Positions 41,276 to 45,686 of a DNA stretch of 45,686 nucleotides are shown in pieces. The DNA is from an uncultured Bacteroidota bacterium (lineage in GTDB: Bacteria; Bacteroidota; Bacteroidia; Flavobacteriales_F; PHOS-HE28), in NCBI GenBank assembly GCA_902826215.1, contig CADEDY010000030.1:1-45686 (forward strand), given 5' to 3'. The notes under the pieces were generated by a model, which saw nothing but the letters and a program-made list of their open reading frames with translations, had not been told where the DNA came from and searched no databases. Every line of letters begins with the position of its first letter. The first letter of the stretch is position 1. A program made the translations under genes and the position numbers.

Positions 41276-41718
41276 AAGGGGACTGAGGATATTGGATCAG
41301 GGAACCAGGGTTTGCCTGTGCGGTAGACGGTCCCTTTGAATAGTGCGACGGTATCGTCACGCTGATCGGTAACGGTGATGTGGTACACGCCGATGCGGTT
41401 GCTCAGGCTCATTTCCTGGGACGTCGCCGTGAGGACATCGCCCTCCTTGACCGGCTTGGTATGGCTGATGGAGGTCTCTACAGAAACCGCTTGGATCCCG
41501 TGGGAGTTGGATGCGAAGGCCAAGCAGCTATCGGCCAAGGAATAGGTGATGCCGCCGTGGGCGATCCCGAAGCCGTTCAACATGGGACCTTGCACCACCA
41601 TGCGCAGCACGCAGCCGCCCGGTTCGACCTTGATCCTTTCGATGCCCAGCCAGATGCTGAAGGGGTCGTTCTCGTACATACGAGCCACCACCTGCTGGGC
41701 CAAGACTGAAGCATCCAT
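41272..41718 (-). CDS. paaI: PaaI-family hotdog thioesterase
   Basis: The 148-aa hotdog-fold acyl-CoA thioesterase of the phenylacetate pathway removes CoA from ring-hydroxylated or stalled phenylacetyl-CoA intermediates. The family block FGIAHGGITYSLADSCLAFASNS carries the catalytic Asp (LAD). The ATG region has a promoter-like box TACTTTTG (41733-41726 on the minus strand) 8 nt upstream. The stop overlaps the thiolase start (ATGA), so the pair is translated together. Confidence 0.92.
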   Translation of the reverse strand: MDASVLAQQVVARMYENDPFSIWLGIERIKVEPGGCVLRMVVQGPMLNGFGIAHGGITYSLADSCLAFASNSHGIQAVSVETSISHTKPVKEGDVLTATSQEMSLSNRIGVYHITVTDQRDDTVALFKGTVYRTGKPWFPDPISSVPL

Positions 41719-41737
41719 GAGTGGTCAAAAGTACCCT

Positions 41738-42259
41738 TCACTCGGCCTCGAAGAGTTCTTTCGGAAGCACACCTTCGTGTTGAAGCAGCCACTTCTTGCG
41801 CCACAGCCCGCCGATGTAGCCGGTGAGCAGCCCGTTCGTAGCAACCACACGGTGGCACGGAACGATGATGGGAATGGGGTTCGAGCCACATGCGTTGCCA
41901 ACGGTCCGGGCAATGGCCTTTCCTCCGATGCGATCGGCGATCTCCTGATAGGTCGCTGTCGTGCCTTGTACGATGCCGTCGATCTCTTCCCAGACCAGCT
42001 TTTGGAAACGCGATCCCTTGCGCTGGACAGGCAGGTCGAACGTCCTGCGGCGGTGCTCGAAGTAGGCGTCCAGTTGCTTCTGGGCGTCCGACAATAATTT
42101 CGGCAACTTGGCGTGGCGCACATGCAGCGATTCAAAGCTCAGGCGGGTAATGACGATACCATCGCTTTCCACCCACAGCTTCCCGATGGGACTTTCGACC
42201 ACCGCCACGTGCAGCGGGGCGAACAGCTCCGGTTCCTGATCGTTGTTCTTGGCACCCAT
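41738..42259 (-). CDS. ogt: Methylated-DNA--protein-cysteine methyltransferase (Ogt-like)
   Basis: The 173-aa repair protein removes O6-alkyl groups from guanine in one suicidal step. The acceptor Cys135 is in IPIIVPCHRVVATNG, and the helix-turn-helix-like FQKLVWEEI plus ATYQEIADRIGGKAIARTVGNA precede it. ATG 42259 is the start; TTG/GTG codons just before it could also be read. It is divergent from the DUF2461 gene with 38 nt between starts and lies downstream of none. Confidence 0.95.
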   Translation of the reverse strand: MGAKNNDQEPELFAPLHVAVVESPIGKLWVESDGIVITRLSFESLHVRHAKLPKLLSDAQKQLDAYFEHRRRTFDLPVQRKGSRFQKLVWEEIDGIVQGTTATYQEIADRIGGKAIARTVGNACGSNPIPIIVPCHRVVATNGLLTGYIGGLWRKKWLLQHEGVLPKELFEAE

Positions 42260-42297
42260 CACCAACTCGGATAACTTCGGACAAATTACGCACTGGT

Positions 42298-42963
42298 ATG
42301 AACTGGTTCACCAACGACTTCAACGCCTTCTTCAAGGATCTCGCCAAGAACAACAACAAGGAGTGGTTCGATGCGAACAGAAAGCGCTACGTATCGACGG
42401 TGAAAGAGCCTTTCGAAGCTTTCGTTTCCGCAGCGATCGATCAGATCCACAAGCATGATCGGTCCGTGCTGATCACTGCCAAGGATGCGATCTTCCGGAT
42501 CAACAAGGACATCCGATTCAGCAAGGACAAGACACCGTACAAGACCAGCACCTCCGCGATCATTTCGGCCACCGGTAGGAAGGACCATACCGTGCCCGGG
42601 ATCTACTTCGAACTCGGACCAGAAAGCGTGAAGTTCTTCGGAGGTGCCTATATGCCGGAGAAGGAGCAATTGCACCGGATCCGGACGGCCATCCTCAACG
42701 ACGGCAAAGGATTCCGCAAGGTGATCACGGCAAAGCCCTTCGTTTCGCACTTCGGAACAGTGCAGGGCGAAGCGAACAAGATCCTGCCCGCCGAGTTCAA
42801 ACAAGCGGTGGCCAAGGAGCCGTTGATCGCCAAGAAGCAATTCTACGTGGGCGCTGACCTGCCCGCAAAGCTCGTGGCTGCTCCCGATCTCTTGGACCGG
42901 CTGATGGATCATTACACGGCCATGCGCCCGTTCAACAACTGGCTTACCCAAGCCATGAAATAG
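42298..42963 (+). CDS. DUF2461-family protein
   Basis: The 221-aa cytoplasmic protein of DUF2461 (TIGR02453) has the marks FFKDLAKNNNKEWFDANR (11-28), FRINKDIRFSKDKTPYKT (66-83) and YMPEKEQLHRIR. The function is unknown. Its ATG lies 38 nt from the divergent ogt start; a near-consensus box TAACTTCG precedes it. A terminator follows the stop. Confidence 0.93.
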   Translation: MNWFTNDFNAFFKDLAKNNNKEWFDANRKRYVSTVKEPFEAFVSAAIDQIHKHDRSVLITAKDAIFRINKDIRFSKDKTPYKTSTSAIISATGRKDHTVPGIYFELGPESVKFFGGAYMPEKEQLHRIRTAILNDGKGFRKVITAKPFVSHFGTVQGEANKILPAEFKQAVAKEPLIAKKQFYVGADLPAKLVAAPDLLDRLMDHYTAMRPFNNWLTQAMK

Positions 42964-42972
42964 CGCAACGAA

Positions 42973-43002
42973 AAAGGCCCCCACCTTGCGGCGGAGGCCT
43001 TT
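42973..43002. terminator. Bidirectional terminator between DUF2461 and yceI-like genes
   Basis: AAAGGCC (42973-42979) pairs with GGCCTTT (42996-43002), and CC/GG pairs extend the stem inward. A-runs on one side and T-runs on the other (AAAAAGG and CCTTTCC) suit both strands. It stands between the convergent stops at 42963 and 43025. Confidence 0.75.
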
Positions 43003-43024
43003 CCGACTTTCACCGAAAGGGAGC

Positions 43025-43678
43025 TTACTGGGCGCTGCCGGTAAGTTCCACGGTCAGTTCGATAGCGTCGTTGAGGACGACGTCCTTCATAGGCGCCTTC
43101 CAAGCAACACCGTACTTCTGGCGGTCGAAGGAGAGCTTGCCGCTGGCCTTGGCCACGCCGTTCTCTTCGCTGATCACGATATCCGTGACCTGCTCTTCGT
43201 TCGTGGTACCGCGCACGGTCAAGGTGCCTTTTGCTGTGTTTCCTTCTACACTTGTGATCTCGAAATTGGCTCCTGGGAATTCCTCCACCGCGAAGAAATC
43301 AGGGCTGCTCAAGTGACCGATCAACATGCTTTTTGTTCCTTCCTTCGAGCCGTCTGGGGCATAAGCACTATCCAATGGTGCAATGGACTTCATGTCCACC
43401 GTGAAGCCGCCGGAAACCAGCATGCCACCCTTCGTTACGAATTTGCCCTCCGACAGACCGATGGTGCCGTGGTGGCTCTTCACACCGAGCATGGTGCCTT
43501 TCCAGGTCAATTTGCTAGCAGCCGGATCGACCATGTAGATATGCTCCATAGCATCCAAAGCGGCAATGCTATCGGTGGCGGCCTTTTCCTTTGCAGCAGC
43601 GATCTCTGCTTCGCTAGGCCCGCAGGCGACGAGTAATACTGCGGCCATAGCCACAACGGACAGAACAGGGAATTTCAT
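43025..43678 (-). CDS. YceI-family lipoprotein
   Basis: The 217-aa protein has lipobox LVAC (Cys19), an Ala/Glu-rich linker, and a lipocalin-like YceI barrel from about residue 50. Visible barrel strands include ASKLTWKGTMLGVKSHHGTIG, GGFTVDMKSIAPLD and FEITSVEGNTAKGTLTVRG. YceI proteins bind isoprenoid-like lipids and are induced by stress or alkaline pH in other bacteria. ATG 43678 gives the lipoprotein signal. It has an exact promoter with a palindrome in its spacer. Confidence 0.92.
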   Translation of the reverse strand: MKFPVLSVVAMAAVLLVACGPSEAEIAAAKEKAATDSIAALDAMEHIYMVDPAASKLTWKGTMLGVKSHHGTIGLSEGKFVTKGGMLVSGGFTVDMKSIAPLDSAYAPDGSKEGTKSMLIGHLSSPDFFAVEEFPGANFEITSVEGNTAKGTLTVRGTTNEEQVTDIVISEENGVAKASGKLSFDRQKYGVAWKAPMKDVVLNDAIELTVELTGSAQ

Positions 43679-43707
43679 GGTCAGGGTTGAATTGTTGTTT
43701 GGGGGCG

Positions 43708-43737
43708 CAAAGGTAATTTTCTTTTCCATGGAAACAA
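43708..43737 (-). promoter_or_regulatory. Promoter of the YceI gene, with the palindrome TTTCCATGGAAA in its spacer
   Basis: On the minus strand TTG (43737-43735), 19 nt, TACCTTTG (43715-43708): a full Bacteroidota promoter, 29 nt before the ATG. The spacer holds the perfect 12-bp palindrome TTTCCATGGAAA (43723-43734), so a repressor binding there would compete with sigma. Confidence 0.75.
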
Positions 43738-43768
43738 TTGTTCCGAGAAATTTCATCAGCACCCAGCC

Positions 43769-44932
43769 TTAAGCAAGGGTGGTTCCGGCTCGGGCCGCCG
43801 CGCGCAGCAGGGGTGAAGGCCGGTAACGATCCTCGCCGGTCTCGATCTGGAACCGTTCCAATATGGCCAACCAGTGTGCAGCGCCTTGCTCATCTGCCCA
43901 GGCCAGTAGCCCCTTCGGGTAGTTCACACCCTTGGTCATGGCAAGGTCGATGTCCTTCGCCGTCGCCACTTTCCAGAACAGCGCATCAGCCGCTTCGTTG
44001 ATGAGCATGGCCAGGACCCGCTCCGTGATGGCCTCCATCAGAATGGGGTCTTTTTGGGGTGGAGTTGAGACCTGTTCGTCGCTGTAGCTATAATATCCAC
44101 GGCCCGTCTTTCGCCCCAGACGCCCACTCTCCACTTGGCGTTGTTGTGTGAAACTCGGCTTGTATCGGGGATCGAAGAAAAATGCTTCCCATACCGTCCT
44201 GGTCACGGTGAAGTTGATGTCGTTGCCGATCAGGTCCATCAGTTCGAACGGCCCCATTTTGAAGCCGATGCTTTTCATGGCCGCATCGATCGTCGGCATG
44301 TCTGCGACGCCCTCTTCGAAGATGCGGATCGCTTCACCGTAGAAAGGACGCGCAACCCGATTCACGATGAAACCGGGCGTGTCCTTGCAGATCACCGGCG
44401 ATTTGCCCCAAGCCGTCATCAACGCAAGACATTGTTGCGTGATCCGGTCATCGGTAACGAGGCCGGGTACCACTTCCACCAAAGGAAGCAATGGGGCCGG
44501 ATTGAAGAAGTGCAGGCCGATCACTCTTTCGGGTCGTGCACATGCCGCAGCGATGGCCGTTACCGAAAGGGAGGATGTGTTGGTCGCAAGGATCGCTTCG
44601 GGTCCGAGCAGACCTTCCAATTCGGTGAACAGCTTCTTCTTGATGCCGAGGTCCTCGATAATGGCCTCGATCACCAGCCCGCTACCAGCCATCTGTTGCA
44701 GTTCCGTAGCCGGGGTGATCCGATCAAGGATGTTCTTGGCTTGATCTGCCGTCAATTTCTCCTTTTCTACGAGCCGGTCCATGACCTTGCGCAACCCAGC
44801 TATGGCTTTGTCAACAGCTTCTTTGCGCGTGTCGTACAAAACCACATCATGTCCGGCCTGTGCTGCTATTTGGGCAATGCCGCTGCCCATGGTGCCTGCG
44901 CCGATGATGGCTGTTTTCATTGAGCTATCCAT
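43769..44932 (-). CDS. 3-hydroxyacyl-CoA dehydrogenase, PaaC/PaaH-like
   Basis: The 387-aa NAD enzyme oxidises 3-hydroxyacyl-CoA to 3-oxoacyl-CoA. The dinucleotide fold IGAGTMGSGIA (10-20), NTSSLS (118-123) and catalytic His141 in LHFFNPAPLLPLVEV are clear. A C-terminal 3HCDH domain follows. It may be 3-hydroxyadipyl-CoA dehydrogenase of phenylacetate breakdown, given the thiolase and PaaI nearby, or a general beta-oxidation enzyme. ATG 44932 is used; ATG 44920 (MKTAIIGAG) is equally plausible. Confidence 0.92.
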   Translation of the reverse strand: MDSSMKTAIIGAGTMGSGIAQIAAQAGHDVVLYDTRKEAVDKAIAGLRKVMDRLVEKEKLTADQAKNILDRITPATELQQMAGSGLVIEAIIEDLGIKKKLFTELEGLLGPEAILATNTSSLSVTAIAAACARPERVIGLHFFNPAPLLPLVEVVPGLVTDDRITQQCLALMTAWGKSPVICKDTPGFIVNRVARPFYGEAIRIFEEGVADMPTIDAAMKSIGFKMGPFELMDLIGNDINFTVTRTVWEAFFFDPRYKPSFTQQRQVESGRLGRKTGRGYYSYSDEQVSTPPQKDPILMEAITERVLAMLINEAADALFWKVATAKDIDLAMTKGVNYPKGLLAWADEQGAAHWLAILERFQIETGEDRYRPSPLLRAAARAGTTLA

Positions 44933-44992
44933 GTGTTGTCCGCCGAAGCTGGTGCGAAGGCGTGGGCGCGAAGATCGGGGTGCAGAACAGAA

Positions 44993-45026
44993 GATCAGAA
45001 AATGAGATGATAAGACGATCAGAAAA
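44993..45026. repeat. Direct repeat GATCAGAAAA upstream of the hydroxyacyl-CoA dehydrogenase
   Basis: GATCAGAAAA occurs at 44993-45002 and 45017-45026, 24 nt apart, within a purine-rich stretch. The stretch lies upstream of the dehydrogenase start and overlaps the end of the next gene. It resembles the repeat-like spacers inside nos, but no shared sequence is seen. Confidence 0.35.
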
Positions 45027-45686
45027 GGCGCAGCTCGCCGAATAGGCTCCAGCTTCGCGTATTTGACCAGCCGTCCATTCTCAGGCAACGCTGATATCCC
45101 TTGTCACTAGGATTCAATCTCTGGCATCTCCTCGGTTTGTAACCGTGGAAGGTCTTCACCACGTTGGCGATTGGTTCCAAGCGTGGATGAATTGGAACTG
45201 TGAACAGCGAATCGTTTACTGTCAACTGTATCTCGAAGGGATATGACTTGCACGCGGACTTGCGAGCAGGCTTAATGGAATCTTCACGACGTTCAGATGG
45301 ACCCGAAGGATCGCTGAACTGATACCACACAACAGAGGTATAGGTCGTGTCCCAAGAACACTGTAGAAGCAGTTCGAATCGCTGGACCCGGATGGTATCC
45401 ACGCTACAGCTGTCTGCAATGTGGATATGAAGGGATCCAAGGCCTGTCGTCAAAGGGATCTGAATGGGTACGCCATGTCGCCTTTTGAATTCGGCCTTAT
45501 AGTTCGGGTAGGTTGAACGACTGTGTTCACCACCAACTGGTTCAGCACCCCATTGGTATGGAAAGCCAGTGTACGGCAAGTGGGATACATCGAATTCGGC
45601 TCCATTGGACACTACGGTATCTATGATAAAGACTGTCCATTGCTGTGCGATCCCAACAGGGTATATCCCCAAGATCGTGAGGAGCA
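45019..45686 (-). CDS. Secreted protein, function unknown (5' truncated by window)
   Basis: The frame runs from the window end to a TGA at 45019-45021. The first visible residues, LLTILGIYPVGIAQQW, look like the end of a signal peptide, so the true start lies beyond 45686. The mature part (about 200 residues) is beta-rich with CSWDTTYTSVVWYQF and SLHIHIADSC; Cys pairs suggest an extracytoplasmic protein. I recognise no domain. The TTG at 45672 is an apparent start only. Confidence 0.7.
   Translation of the reverse strand, partial: LLTILGIYPVGIAQQWTVFIIDTVVSNGAEFDVSHLPYTGFPYQWGAEPVGGEHSRSTYPNYKAEFKRRHGVPIQIPLTTGLGSLHIHIADSCSVDTIRVQRFELLLQCSWDTTYTSVVWYQFSDPSGPSERREDSIKPARKSACKSYPFEIQLTVNDSLFTVPIHPRLEPIANVVKTFHGYKPRRCQRLNPSDKGYQRCLRMDGWSNTRSWSLFGELRLF

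Noticed and set aside
45361..45400. A TpsiC-like stretch GTTCGAATC suggesting a tRNA
   Set aside because: It lies within a coding frame and no acceptor or anticodon stem can be folded.

Overview
The window looks like chromosomal DNA of a Bacteroidota bacterium, most likely a high-GC member of the Flavobacteriales. The evidence is a multicopper oxidase ending in a type IX secretion (T9SS) sorting domain, a PorG/DUF6089-like outer-membrane protein, Bacteroidota promoters of the form TTG-N19-TAnnTTTG, zinc-free L31 (type B), and a clade II (non-NosR) nos cluster. The GC content is high enough to give very long spurious antisense frames. I see no tRNA, rRNA, CRISPR array, insertion sequence or phage gene. 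The species assignment is inference.

Layout. (1) 1-5571, plus strand: the 3' end of nosZ (N2O reductase), an unnamed four-helix membrane protein, nosL, nosD, nosF, nosY, a small lipoprotein and a fasciclin-domain lipoprotein. Two spacers inside this operon carry repeat-like, structured DNA. (2) 5739-7570: tryptophanase overlapping a pterin synthase (PTPS/QueD). (3) 15924-7752, minus strand: an eight-gene operon with a small heme-copper-oxidase-like membrane protein, a TetR regulator, a four-helix membrane protein, a lipoprotein paralogous to the one in the nos operon, a complete RND efflux pump (outer-membrane factor, adaptor, pump) and a helical protein of unknown function. A TetR-type operator lies just upstream. 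(4) 16245-17409: DsrE-like protein and a methyltransferase. (5) 23178-17576, minus strand: dapD, a GT9 heptosyltransferase-like gene, then an Rrf2 regulator, a Crp/Fnr regulator, the ScdA/Ric iron-centre repair protein and a T9SS-exported multicopper oxidase. Together these look like a nitrosative, oxidative and metal-stress module close to nos.

(6) 23256-25507, plus strand: ruvX, def, a lipoprotein and a thioredoxin-like protein. (7) 28522-25530, minus strand: SDR, bestrophin and MFS transporter. (8) 28740-28642: the SRP 4.5S RNA with its own promoter. (9) 34560-30546, minus strand: serC-serA-DUF1015-yggS, a serine/PLP operon whose DUF1015 member carries a ParB/SerK-like DGHHR motif. (10) 34655-38655: unknown exported protein, dicluster ferredoxin divergent from a LuxC-type acyl-CoA reductase, and a beta-helix lipoprotein. 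(11) 38767-45686: rpmE2 with a textbook promoter, a YdeI-like protein, thiolase and PaaI of phenylacetate-type degradation, ogt, DUF2461, a YceI lipoprotein, a 3-hydroxyacyl-CoA dehydrogenase and a secreted protein cut by the window end.

The most interesting thread is the link between N2O/NO respiration and envelope functions. A lipoprotein family with a conserved CTMxGxxHxxLH signature occurs once in the nos operon and once in the RND operon. Both operons also have a TGACGATC-type palindrome upstream of a transcription unit, and the two operons sit near an Rrf2/Crp/Ric module.
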